Assembly (NCBI RefSeq): GCF_022750545.1
Contig: NZ_PUIC01000017.1
Span: 1-64,000, forward strand
DNA from: Caulobacter sp. CCUG 60055
GTDB lineage: Bacteria > Pseudomonadota > Alphaproteobacteria > Caulobacterales > Caulobacteraceae
Length of the DNA stretch: 64,000 nt
Direction: 5' to 3'
Positions 1 through 10,415 of this stretch are shown piece after piece; the first letter of the stretch is position 1; every line of letters begins with the position of its first letter. The notes under the pieces were generated by a model. It saw nothing but the letters and a program-made list of their open reading frames with translations. It was not told where the DNA came from and searched no databases. The position numbers and the translations under genes are program-made.

Positions 1-232
1 ATTTTCCACGCCGATTCACAACGAACATGCTACAAGCGATGGTAGTGCCGGCCTAGCCGACCGCCCGGTCGCAGATCGAGCGCTCGCGAAAGTCTAGCGA
101 CAAGGCTGACGCAAAAATCGACTTAGTGCGCTTTTCAGAAAGTACACCAAGACGCGCACGATCCGCGCTCGTTGTGGCGGCGAGGTTGCCTCCCGCAAAT
201 TGGCTGAAGCTACTGCGCGAGCCGCTCACTGG
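1..232. other. Left edge of window, no gene recognised
   Basis: I see no convincing coding frame on either strand here. The base composition is clearly less GC-rich than the chromosome beyond 3 kb, as in the rest of the 1-2990 island. The stretch is downstream of the secreted phage-like protein that is read leftward from 1354. Confidence 0.5.
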
Positions 233-266
233 CCAAAACTAGGGGCGATTTTCGCCCCTAGTTGGA
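233..266 (-). terminator. Rho-independent terminator of the phage-tail-like gene
   Basis: A perfect 12-bp inverted repeat (arms 237-248 and 252-263) encloses a 3-nt loop. Read on the minus strand the right arm ends in a short T run, as in an intrinsic terminator. It lies about 80 nt beyond the stop codon of the leftward gene at 344-1354, so it most likely ends that transcript. Confidence 0.75.
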
Positions 267-343
267 TTTGCCATGCGCTCTGGTCCGCCTCGCTGCTCCC
301 GGGGCGCAGTGGAGCGTTTCGAAGTTGGGGCGCGAAGTGCTCG

Positions 344-1354
344 TTAACAGTGGGTGACGATCCCCCCTGCAGTGGCGAATTGGGCGGACGGCGGCCCGTT
401 ACAGGTCACGCCTGCCACTCCGTTATTATAATAGCCGACGCCGTTGATGTTGCCGTTGACGTTGAGCTTGTAGCCGGATGCGCCGAGGGTGGTGCCAATA
501 TCTAGCGCACCGTTGACCCAACGCCCTTGCTCGACCCCACCGACATTGAAGGTCATGATCGCGCTGGCCGTACTGCCTCCGATGCTGGTCTGGTTGGCGG
601 TGACGCCCCAGCCGAGGCCATGCCCATCGGGCAAAACCACGTTGGCTGTCGGTGCGAGTTGGAGCGAGCCGGCTGCATCGGCATAGAGGTAAGCGACGCG
701 GTTTGATGCGCTGGACCACCACTCGAAGCCATAGTTGGCAGGAGACTGGATCGCCGGACTAATTCCGCTGATGGCGGCGACAGAGCCTGGCAGGAAGGAA
801 AGGCCAGCATTGAACGGCATGGGGTTGGCGGCAATGTATTCAGCGACATTGCAGTTGAATTGTCCGGCTGCCGCGAGACCCGCACCACAACCCAATTCAA
901 GATCCACGGTGCCCGCCGGCGTCTGGTAGGGGTTCCAGGCGGACGCAGGGGGCGCTTTGATGTTTCGAGCTTCGTACTCGGCGACATAGGTGTTCGCCCC
1001 AGCCGAGGTGATGTTGTGTGCTTCAGCATAGATGGTCCAGATCGGGACCGAAGATGACACTGAGCTGTTATTGATCGAGAATAGATCGAGAGCGCGCGGT
1101 GTTGCGCCGGTCGGACTTGATGCGCTTTGCACAGCGAATAGCCCGCAAAGGAAGGGTGTTGCCGTCTTAGCGTACGTGCTGTTCGGATCTGACAGGCATT
1201 TGAGCGGCGGCACATAGATGGTGTCATCTCCACCGATTTGGCCGGCGAGATAGGCCGTGTTTAGCCAGTTGGTTGTGCTGCCAGCGACTACCTGCGCTTC
1301 AGCAGCAGAAAGGCCGAAGAGCCACGCAAAGGTGGCGACGATCAGATGCTTCAT
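344..1354 (-). CDS. Secreted phage-tail/fibre-like protein
   Basis: This 336-residue protein has an N-terminal signal peptide ending at about residue 20 (AEA-QV). The body is rich in Ser, Thr, Gly, Asn and Ala and has no membrane segment. The C-terminal ~80 residues contain Gly-Ala-Ser turns (IGTTLGASGYKLNVNGNING) and end in GIVTHC with paired cysteines. I associate this ending with C-terminal domains of phage tail or fibre-like proteins in alphaproteobacteria. It lies alone in a low-GC region with a tRNA gene and an integrase remnant at the other end, so a mobile-element origin is likely. A signal peptide is unusual for a structural phage protein and suggests use as a surface or secreted protein. 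Function is inferred; no enzyme motif is visible. Confidence 0.6.
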   Translation of the reverse strand: MKHLIVATFAWLFGLSAAEAQVVAGSTTNWLNTAYLAGQIGGDDTIYVPPLKCLSDPNSTYAKTATPFLCGLFAVQSASSPTGATPRALDLFSINNSSVSSSVPIWTIYAEAHNITSAGANTYVAEYEARNIKAPPASAWNPYQTPAGTVDLELGCGAGLAAAGQFNCNVAEYIAANPMPFNAGLSFLPGSVAAISGISPAIQSPANYGFEWWSSASNRVAYLYADAAGSLQLAPTANVVLPDGHGLGWGVTANQTSIGGSTASAIMTFNVGGVEQGRWVNGALDIGTTLGASGYKLNVNGNINGVGYYNNGVAGVTCNGPPSAQFATAGGIVTHC

Positions 1355-2070
1355 TGAGAAGGGCTCCGCTCGTAGATCCGTTTTGGGGGATAATCGAAAT
1401 TGATCGACGTCCTGCGGGGCGCGATCTTTAGGTTACGGTGCTGGGGTGAACTCGCGGCCCGGCTCGTTTCGCGCAGTTGGGTTTCTCGGACGCTGGATTG
1501 CGCGGACGTGAGAGGGGCTAGATCATGAACGCCTGTTATCTAGTGGGCTTCAGATTCCGCGTGGCGGTTGGCGGTCTTCGGATCGCACGTCAGACCTTCA
1601 AGCTAGCCTTGACCCACTAGCTGTTCTCAAGCGGAAAGCTCGATACCCTCAGCTAAAGCTGCTCGCCGCATGGCTCGCAGAAAAAGCGGCTCACTCATCA
1701 AGCCATCATAGCTCGTCGGTTTTCCGCATCTCAAAAGAAGAGCGGCCGCGCTAACGACATAAATCGGAATGTTCTCTAATTGTTCTATTTTGGGGCCCGA
1801 TTGTCAAGATGGGCGGGCGAGTCGAGAGGGGGACGAATCCGTCATGAGCTCTGGAGCGGGTCTGTGGACGCCTTTGCCAGCGCCCTCCGCCGCCAAGGCG
1901 CCTTAGGCGTCAGCTCGGCAACGACGTGGGTTGACCGCGCGCACTCATAGCCCTGCCGAGAAGCCTGAATATTACGCCATGCCGTTATGTCCGCGGCTGG
2001 GCGGTCGGCCACTGTCTGGGTATCGACTTCGACGCTCCCGAACTTGGAGTCGCAACAGCCCGACGCTAAT
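1355..2070. other. Gene-poor, lower-GC island segment
   Basis: No convincing gene is visible. Open frames are short and lack the third-position GC bias of neighbouring genes. One minus-strand frame ending at about 1629 (…MSEPLFLRAMRRAALAEG…) looks protein-like but has no good start and may be a remnant. There is an 8-bp inverted repeat (CTAGTGGG near 1540, CCCACTAG near 1613). An SOS-type promoter motif at 1771-1791 is listed separately. Confidence 0.5.
1771..1791 (+). promoter_or_regulatory. Candidate LexA box with adjacent -10 element
   Basis: GTTC-N7-GTTC (1771-1785) matches the alphaproteobacterial LexA operator and is followed directly by TATTTT, a possible -10. The layout mirrors the box before the radical SAM gene (21939-21959), where the same repeat abuts TATAAT. 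Read rightward, transcription would begin near 1798, yet only peptides of about 12 and 20 codons (from 1810 and 1843) follow before decayed sequence. It is either an orphan SOS promoter left by island decay or a promoter for a tiny peptide or RNA. The motif can occur about once by chance in a window this size. Confidence 0.45.
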
Positions 2071-2452
2071 TCAAGGAGCCTCCACCCGGCAGTTTTCTTC
2101 TTCTGAACCGAAAAGCTCCCGCAGGCGGTCAGCCTGATCCCGGCCTGTCGCGACCGGAAGCGCCGTCGCGCCATGGTCTCGCACCCGGCGAGCCTATGGC
2201 GTCCACCGGTGAACCGGATCTGGTTGGCGTGGTCGAGTGAAATGTAGGGCATGAAGATCGGATGGCCGCTCACGAAATGTCGCCCGACGGAGTCGTATCG
2301 GCTTGGTCGGCCACACCCGGCCCGACCCATTGATCACCTACCACGAACGACGCTTCGACCTTAGCCACATTCACCCAGACGACCGTGTCGGGCTCGACAT
2401 CCCAACCTGCGCCGACAGGTGTCAACTCCCAGGTCAGTTGTAGGGTGGTCAT
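2071..2452 (-). pseudogene. Small island protein broken by two frameshifts
   Basis: Three successive minus-strand frames join into one ~125-residue protein if single bases are restored near 2300 and near 2186. The first segment begins MTTLQLTWELTPVG and runs to VGPGVADQ. The second runs RYDSVGRHFVSGHPIFMP to FTGGRHRLA. The third continues RDHGATALPVATGRDQA to a stop at 2071. Each junction is cured by one missing base (a C in a C run; a T in LAW). The central G-R-H-R segment suggests a compact domain, but I do not recognise the family with confidence. Two lesions in the same short gene fit decay in an island, though sequencing errors cannot be excluded. Confidence 0.6.
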
Positions 2453-2631
2453 GGCGTCGGCCCTGCCGTCCTAGGCGTCCGGCCCGGCTGGGATTGGGTC
2501 TGCGGGTACTTCGGCATGCTGGCCAAGGGCGGGGACAGGACGCGATCGCCACCGACTAGGATGACGAGCTGGCTAGGGTGCGCGGAAGTCTCGGCGCAGC
2601 GGACGATCGTGCTCTTGTCGCTCAGCAACAT
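2449..2631 (-). CDS. Hypothetical small island protein
   Basis: This 60-codon frame has its stop overlapping the start of the frameshifted gene downstream (ATGA overlap), an arrangement typical of co-translated genes. The predicted product contains a hydrophobic stretch (SQLVILVGGDRVLSPPL) and a proline-rich tail. I see no recognisable domain and no strong ribosome binding site. Its 5' end abuts, on the opposite strand, the surviving piece of integrase. It may itself be a truncated remnant, and I am not sure it is expressed. Confidence 0.3.
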   Translation of the reverse strand: MLLSDKSTIVRCAETSAHPSQLVILVGGDRVLSPPLASMPKYPQTQSQPGRTPRTAGPTP

Positions 2632-2633
2632 AA

Positions 2634-2843
2634 TCCGGCGCTGCCGCGGAGATCAAGGGACTCACGTTTCATGACCTGCGCGGGACGTTTGTGACGCGCA
2701 GACTTAGTCAGGGCTGGACCACCCAGGAGGTGGCCATGTGCACCGGCCATTCCCTTCGTGATTTGGCGTCGCTCGACACCTATGCCGATCGCGGAATCAT
2801 CGCTGATGCGGCGGCACTCCGGCTCGCACGTCCCAAAGCCTGA
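2634..2843 (+). pseudogene. C-terminal remnant of a tyrosine recombinase (integrase)
   Basis: About 69 codons are open from just after a stop at 2631 and read GLTFHDLRGTFVTRRL…EVAMCTGHS…LDTYADR to TGA at 2841-2843. The H-x-L-R box, the TGH motif and the final Tyr in LDTY are the catalytic His, Arg, His and Tyr of phage-type tyrosine recombinases. The N-terminal DNA-binding part and the first catalytic Arg are absent, and no start codon or upstream homologous sequence is visible, so the gene is a fragment. It ends 75 bp from the 3' end of tRNA-Cys, where integrases of tRNA-targeted elements commonly lie. It marks an old insertion that has lost mobility. Confidence 0.8.
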
Positions 2844-2917
2844 ACAAGCAGGCAACCGCGTTTGCAAACCAAGCTGCAAACCGCGTCGACAGCGATTTCC
2901 TAACCCATTGAACTTAT

Positions 2918-2991
2918 TGGAGGCCTGGCCGAGAATCGAACTCGGGTACGCGGATTTGCAGTCCGCTGCGTAACCACTCCGCCACCAGGCC
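2918..2991 (-). tRNA. tRNA-Cys (anticodon GCA)
   Basis: On the minus strand the sequence folds into a full cloverleaf. The 7-bp acceptor pairs 2985-2991 with 2922-2928. The anticodon stem-loop is GCGGA-CUGCAAA-UCCGC with anticodon GCA, and the T arm carries the GUUCGAUUC loop. The discriminator is U, as expected for tRNA-Cys, and CCA is encoded (2918-2920). Its 3' end faces the integrase remnant and low-GC island, consistent with use as an integration site. Confidence 0.95.
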
Positions 2992-3163
2992 GCCGGTGGG
3001 CTTCGGCGCAAATCGCCGTCGCCAAGGAGGCGCGATGGCTAACAGAACCCCGCGCCGCCCGCAATGTCTGACAGGCGCCGATTGCGCAGTCGTTAAAGGC
3101 GGACCTATAAGCGGCATCTCTTTCGCAGGCAGCTTCGGGGCGCAGAGCCCCGCCGAGGGGTAC

Positions 3164-3730
3164 ATGACGGTCGATTACGGCGCGGCGCGGCTGAACATGG
3201 TCGAGAGCCAGGTGCGGACCAACGACGTCACCGACGTCGCCATTCACGACGCCATGCGGGCCGTGGCGCGCGAGGCGTTCTGCCCGGCGGACAAGGCGTT
3301 CCAGGCCTATGCCGACGTCGACGTCGAGTATGCGCCGGGCCGCTGGCTGCTGAAGCCGCGCGACGTCGGCAAGCTGCTGCAGGCGCTGAAGCCGCGCGCC
3401 GGCGAGAAGGCCCTGGCGGTCGCCGCGCCCTATGCGGCGGCCGTGCTGGAGCATATCGGCCTGGACGTGACGCGGGTCGACGCCGACCTGGCGGGGGCGG
3501 CCGGCCAATACGACCTGATCATCGTCGAGGGGGCGGTGTCCGCCGTCCCGGCCGCATGGCTGCAGGCGCTGGCGCCGGAAGGCCGGCTGGGCGCGATCGA
3601 GCGCAACGGGCCGGTGGGCCGCGCGCGCATCCACCTGCGCGGGGCCGACGACGTCGGCGTGGTCGACGCCTTCGACGCCACCCCCCCGGTCCTGGCCGGG
3701 TTCGAGGCTCCCGCCGGCTTCGCCTTCTGA
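3164..3730 (+). CDS. Protein-L-isoaspartate O-methyltransferase-like protein
   Basis: This 188-residue protein resembles protein-L-isoaspartate methyltransferases (PCMT). The N-terminal MVESQVRTNDVTD and the segment REAFCPADKAFQAYADVDV match the conserved PCMT start. The SAM-binding motif I, normally a glycine-rich V-L-E-I-G-x-G-S-G-Y, is replaced by ALAVAAPYAAAVLEHIG with no glycine loop. Catalytic SAM binding is therefore doubtful and it may be a pseudoenzyme. The start at 3164 is chosen because the homology begins there; an in-frame upstream start would add unrelated residues. It lies upstream of tolC on the same strand with a 220-bp gap, so it may be separately transcribed. Confidence 0.7.
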   Translation: MTVDYGAARLNMVESQVRTNDVTDVAIHDAMRAVAREAFCPADKAFQAYADVDVEYAPGRWLLKPRDVGKLLQALKPRAGEKALAVAAPYAAAVLEHIGLDVTRVDADLAGAAGQYDLIIVEGAVSAVPAAWLQALAPEGRLGAIERNGPVGRARIHLRGADDVGVVDAFDATPPVLAGFEAPAGFAF

Positions 3731-3950
3731 GCGGGCGAGGCCCAAGCAAAAAGGGCGGCCGCGCGGGGATAGGCGAGGGGGACGACGCCTTCCACGACCG
3801 GCTTTGGACGGTTTCCCGAGCAACGGCCGGCTTGGCGCGCGTGAAAAAAGCTTAACTCGCTCCGGCTGGCGACTGACGCTACAGGCGCGGTATGGGATGA
3901 AACGCGCTGGCCTTTCGGTAAGCGTTCACGGTTGTTGGGGATAGACCTTT

Positions 3951-5453
3951 ATGCGCAAGAGTCGCCGGGCCGGGCTGCTGGCCTCCGTTTGCAGCGCCGG
4001 CGCCTTGGCCGCGTTCCTCGTCGCCTCCGCGCCCGCCTCCGCGGAGACGCTCGCCGACGCCATCGCCCTGGCCTATCAGACCAATCCGACGCTGCAGGCC
4101 CAGCGCGCCCAGCTGCGGGCGACCGACGAGAACTATGTCCAGGCCCGGGCCGGGCTGCGGCCGACCGCGAAGGTCACCGCCGACTACAACTACCAGAACT
4201 CCGAAAGCCTGGTTCAGAACGACCCGGTCACCGGCAAGCAGGTCGTGGGCCCCGAGGCGCGCAGCACCGACGCCACGCTGTCGATCACCCAGACCCTCTA
4301 TTCGGGCGGGGCGCTGGGCGCGGGGATCCGCGCCGCCGAGGCCGATGTGCTCTCGGGCCGCGAACAGCTGCGCCAGGTCGAGAGCACCGTCCTGCAGAAC
4401 GTGGTGTCGGCCTATGTCAGCGTGCGTCGCGACCAGCAGGCCCTGGGCATCTCGCAGGAGAACGTCAACGTCCTGAAACGGCAGCTCGAAGAGTCGAAGG
4501 CCCGCTTCGAGGTGGGTGAAATCACCCGCACCGACGTGGCCCAGTCCGAGGCCCGGCTGGCCGCCGCCCAGGCGTCGCTGTCCTCGGCCCAGGCCCAGCT
4601 GGCCATCAGCCGCTCGACCTACGCCGCCGTGGTCGGCCAGAACCCCGGCGACCTGGCCGCCGAGCCCGATCTCGGCCATGTCCTGCCGGCGACGGTCGAG
4701 CAGGCGTTCGAGACTGCGGAGAAGCGCAATCCGTCGATCCTGTCGGCCGACTACGCCGAGCAGGCCGCCGCCGCCCGCGTGGCCGCCGCCAAGGCCCAGA
4801 CGCGTCCGACCGTCAGCGTGCGCGGCGGCTTCGGCTACGCCGGCGCCGATTCCTTCGGCCGGTCGGAATGGGCCGACCAGCGCAACATCACCGGCGTGGT
4901 CACCGCCTCGGTGCCGCTGTTCACCGGCGGCCTCTATTCGTCGCAGATCCGCCAGGCGGCCGAGCGCGACAACGCCGCCCGCATCGGCCTCGAGGGCGCC
5001 AAGCGCCAGACGGTGCAGCAGGTCTCCCAGGCCTGGAACCAGCTGCTGGCGGCCCGCGCCAACCTGATCTCCAACGAGCAGCAGGTTAAGGCGACCGAGA
5101 TCGCCTACGAAGGCACGCGCCAGGAGAACCAGGTCGGCCTGCGCACCACGCTCGACGTGCTGAACGCCGAGCAGGAGCTGCGCAACGCCCAGCTGGCCCT
5201 GGTCAACGCCCGCCACGACGCCTATGTCGCCGCCGCGGCGGTGCTGAGCGCCATGGGCTCGCTGGAGGCGCGCTACCTGGCCGCCGACGCGCCGCTCTAC
5301 GATCCGGCCAAGTCGTTCAACAAGGTGCGGCGATCGGGCGCGGTGCCGTGGGAAGGCGCCGTCCAGGCGCTGGATTCCGTCGGCGCGCCGGCGATCCGCG
5401 CCCGGCCGACCGGCGTCGACCAGCCGATCCCGACGGCGAAGGCGCCGCAATAG
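3951..5453 (+). CDS. tolC: TolC-family outer membrane export protein
   Basis: This 500-residue protein has a signal peptide (cleavage after about residue 31, ASA-ET). The mature part opens with TLADAIALAYQTNPTLQAQR, the typical TolC-family start. Long alanine- and glutamine-rich helical repeats flank two beta segments in the usual duplicated arrangement, e.g. QTLYSGGALGAG and VPLFTGGLYSSQ, the paired membrane-strand motifs. It would form the trimeric outer membrane duct for type I secretion or drug efflux. In Caulobacter such proteins (RsaF type) export the S-layer protein, but no ABC or fusion partner is adjacent here, so the substrate is unknown. A strong hairpin follows the stop, so popZ is probably transcribed separately. 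Confidence 0.9.
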   Translation: MRKSRRAGLLASVCSAGALAAFLVASAPASAETLADAIALAYQTNPTLQAQRAQLRATDENYVQARAGLRPTAKVTADYNYQNSESLVQNDPVTGKQVVGPEARSTDATLSITQTLYSGGALGAGIRAAEADVLSGREQLRQVESTVLQNVVSAYVSVRRDQQALGISQENVNVLKRQLEESKARFEVGEITRTDVAQSEARLAAAQASLSSAQAQLAISRSTYAAVVGQNPGDLAAEPDLGHVLPATVEQAFETAEKRNPSILSADYAEQAAAARVAAAKAQTRPTVSVRGGFGYAGADSFGRSEWADQRNITGVVTASVPLFTGGLYSSQIRQAAERDNAARIGLEGAKRQTVQQVSQAWNQLLAARANLISNEQQVKATEIAYEGTRQENQVGLRTTLDVLNAEQELRNAQLALVNARHDAYVAAAAVLSAMGSLEARYLAADAPLYDPAKSFNKVRRSGAVPWEGAVQALDSVGAPAIRARPTGVDQPIPTAKAPQ

Positions 5454-5467
5454 CCAAATAGCGACAA

Positions 5468-5498
5468 GGGCTTCGCAAATCTCCGACTTGCGAAGCCC
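5468..5498 (+). terminator. Hairpin terminator after tolC
   Basis: A perfect 11-bp inverted repeat (5468-5478 with 5488-5498) encloses a 9-nt loop 15 nt after the tolC stop. It has no downstream T run, so intrinsic termination is not certain. It may also protect the 3' end of the message. Confidence 0.6.
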
Positions 5499-5574
5499 GC
5501 GGAAAATTGCAGGATCGCCGAAAGCGCCTAGACTTGGGCGTTCGCGATCCAGCGATTCTGTCACGGCGGGAAAA

Positions 5575-6162
5575 ATGGCGGACCAATCTTCGCAAGAACC
5601 CACGATGGAGGAGATTCTCGCCTCCATCCGGCGGATCATTTCTGAAGACGAACCGGCGGCCGGGCCCGCCCACGCCGAGGCGCCGGCCCATCCGGCCCCC
5701 GTGGTCGAGGCCGAGCCCGCGCCCTTTTCCGAGACCGTGACCGAGGAAGAAGACATCCTCGACCTCACCGAACGCGTCGACGAGCCGCATGCGGCCGTCG
5801 AAAGCCACGGCGATCTGGACGTCTACACCGCCGAGGCCGCGCATGAGCCGCCGCCGGCTCCCGCGCCGGCGCCCGTGCACGAGCCGGCCCCCGTCCTGGC
5901 CGCCGCGCCGCCGCTGGCCGCCTCCGTCGCCGAACATGTCGAGGGCCTGGTCGGCCGCGACGCCGCCTCGGCCTCGGCCTCGCACTTCGGCATGCTGCAC
6001 CAGCATATCGCCATGCCGCCCGCCGGCCTCACGCTCGACGAGGTGGTGCGCGACCTGTTGCGCCCGCTGCTCAAGGAATGGCTCGACACCCACCTGCCCG
6101 ACATCGTCCAGGCGACCGTCCAGCAGGAAGTCGAGCGGATCGCCCGCCGCAACGTACGCTAG
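5575..6162 (+). CDS. popZ: Polar organizing protein PopZ
   Basis: This 195-residue PopZ has the diagnostic N-terminal helix EPTMEEILASIRRIISED (residues 8-25), which binds clients. A long acidic, Pro/Glu/Asp/Ala-rich disordered linker follows (about 25-145). The C-terminal oligomerisation helices occupy about 150-193 (LDEVVRDLLRPLLKEWLDTH). PopZ forms a polymeric polar microdomain that anchors ParB-parS and recruits cell-cycle kinases, so it acts at the cell pole. The linker is somewhat longer than in C. crescentus PopZ (177 aa). The order tolC-popZ-valS is the one I recall from Caulobacter and supports the family assignment. The start at 5575 places the conserved helix at the N-terminus. Confidence 0.95.
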   Translation: MADQSSQEPTMEEILASIRRIISEDEPAAGPAHAEAPAHPAPVVEAEPAPFSETVTEEEDILDLTERVDEPHAAVESHGDLDVYTAEAAHEPPPAPAPAPVHEPAPVLAAAPPLAASVAEHVEGLVGRDAASASASHFGMLHQHIAMPPAGLTLDEVVRDLLRPLLKEWLDTHLPDIVQATVQQEVERIARRNVR

Positions 6163-6172
6163 GCGACCATGA

Positions 6173-6199
6173 CGCGCGGTCCGGCGACCGGACCGCGCG
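6173..6199 (+). terminator. Hairpin terminator between popZ and valS
   Basis: A perfect 12-bp GC-rich stem (6173-6184 with 6188-6199) closed by a 3-nt loop begins 11 nt after the popZ stop. It lacks a clean T tract, though the following bases are relatively pyrimidine-rich. It very likely separates popZ from valS transcription. Confidence 0.65.
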
Positions 6200-6274
6200 A
6201 CGCCGCTTCGCTTTCTCGTCCACACCTTGTAATAGGCACGGCGGCGCCACTCCGATGCGCCGCCGAAATTCGTC

Positions 6275-8921
<2,647 letters not shown>

Positions 8922-8947
<26 letters not shown>

Positions 8948-10109
8948 CCGCCGCCCGCCGGACCGGGGCCGCGGCGATCGCCGTCCGCAGCGCGCTGCGG
9001 ACGCCGACGGCGGTCCGGTGCAGGGCCCAATAGGGCCCCCGGCCGACCTTCGAGCCCCGGGCCCGCAGCGAGATCGACAGAGAGCGCCGGTCGATCCGCC
9101 GCTTGGCCGGGTCGGCGTAGAAGCGGGCGATCTTGGTTCGCGCCATGCCCTCGCTGCCCAGCCATTGCGGGATGTGCGTCCGGGCCAGGACGTCGATGTC
9201 GTTGAGGATGCGCAGCATGCCGGTGCCGGACGCCGGGCAGGGCGCGTGGAAGGCGTCGCCGATCAGCACCACCCCGTCCCGCGCCGGCTGGTCGACCCGA
9301 TAGAGGTCGGTGCCGCGGGCCTCGCAGCGGCGGACGACGCGCGCGCCGGCCAGGATTTCGGCGGCGTCAGGCGAAACCTCGGCCAGCGCCTCCAGGGGCG
9401 AGCGGCTCATCCGCCGGGTCCATGGATCGTCGAGGGGGCGGTAGCTGAAGACGTTGACCCGCGTCTCGCCGGGCATGGGGAAGATGCTGACATAGCCGAT
9501 CCCGGCGCCGGGCAGGCCCTGGACCACCACCGAAGGCGAGCTGTCCAGCGCCACGCTGAAGCCGAGGCAGACCGAGTGGCCGGGGCTGATCGCCCGGCGG
9601 CGCAGGCCCAGTTCGTCCAGCAGCCGGGGCGCGCGTCCGGTGGCCACCACCACCAGGCGGCCGGCGAACCGTTCCCCGGTCGCGGTCGTCACCACCTGCA
9701 TGTCGTCCGAAGTGGCGATGCTGTCGACGGCGGCCTCCACGAACCGGACATTGGCCGGCCAGGCGTCCCGCACCGAGGTCAGCCAGGCGTGGTGCGGCGC
9801 GCCGCAGTCGGTCAGCGAGGGGCGCGCATCGGCCGGATAGGCGTGGGGATGGCCCTCCGGGGGCCAGCAGACGTCGGCGAAACAGGACAGGGCGTCGTAG
9901 CGGCGCAGCAGGACGATCTGTTCGTCGCCCAGCTTTTCGTTGCGGAACATCGGCGGCGGCCGCCGGTGCGGGTCGAAGACCGTCACGCCGTAACCGGCGC
10001 GCGACAGCACGAACGCCAGCAGCGACCCGGCCATGCCGGCGCCGACAATCAAAATCTGGTCCAACGCGTACGGAACAAAGCTGGCGACTTCGAAATCGAA
10101 ATCCTCCAT
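8922..10109 (-). CDS. FAD-dependent oxidoreductase (monooxygenase-like)
   Basis: This 395-residue flavoprotein belongs to the UbiH / squalene-epoxidase-like FAD superfamily. An N-terminal Rossmann motif, [15 protein letters not shown] (about 20-34), binds the ADP part of FAD. The second FAD motif, [15 protein letters not shown], starts near residue 284. An ATG motif ([15 protein letters not shown]) lies between them. The substrate is unknown; hydroxylases, halogenases and epoxidases share this fold. The C-terminus is basic. It converges on valS with a short 3' overlap and diverges from the acyl-CoA synthetase gene, with roughly 300 bp between the two starts. No operon partner indicates a pathway. 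Confidence 0.75.
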
Positions 10110-10415
10110 GCGTTCTCTCGCGATGTTGTGCGGCGCCCTGCGTCGCCTGCGGGCCGCGTCTAGCGAGCGCCGCCGGTCGTCAGGGAACCGGACGCCGGGA
10201 AGAGCCCCGGCAGGCTAAGGGTTAGCAGGGTCTTAAGCGATCGCCCTCGAATTTCTCTCTCAGCGGGAAAAAGGCTTTGAGAGGCCATAAGGTTCCCGTG
10301 TCGGGCGAACATGCGTCGCCCAAACGCTCGTTTGCATCCGGCTTCAGGTTATGCTTGTTCACTTGGGACGAAAGCATGCGCCAAGACATGCCTCGCACAT
10401 TTCGGAGAACGCCCC

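Noticed and set aside
1355-2630. Possible insertion sequence in the island
   Set aside because: I found no transposase frame and no terminal inverted repeats with target duplication; only an 8-bp inverted repeat near 1540/1613.
3879-5768. A 600-codon-plus open frame antisense to tolC
   Set aside because: It has the same GC-driven artefact: the sense strand encodes a clear TolC with a signal peptide, while the antisense product is Arg/Gly/Leu-rich with no domain.
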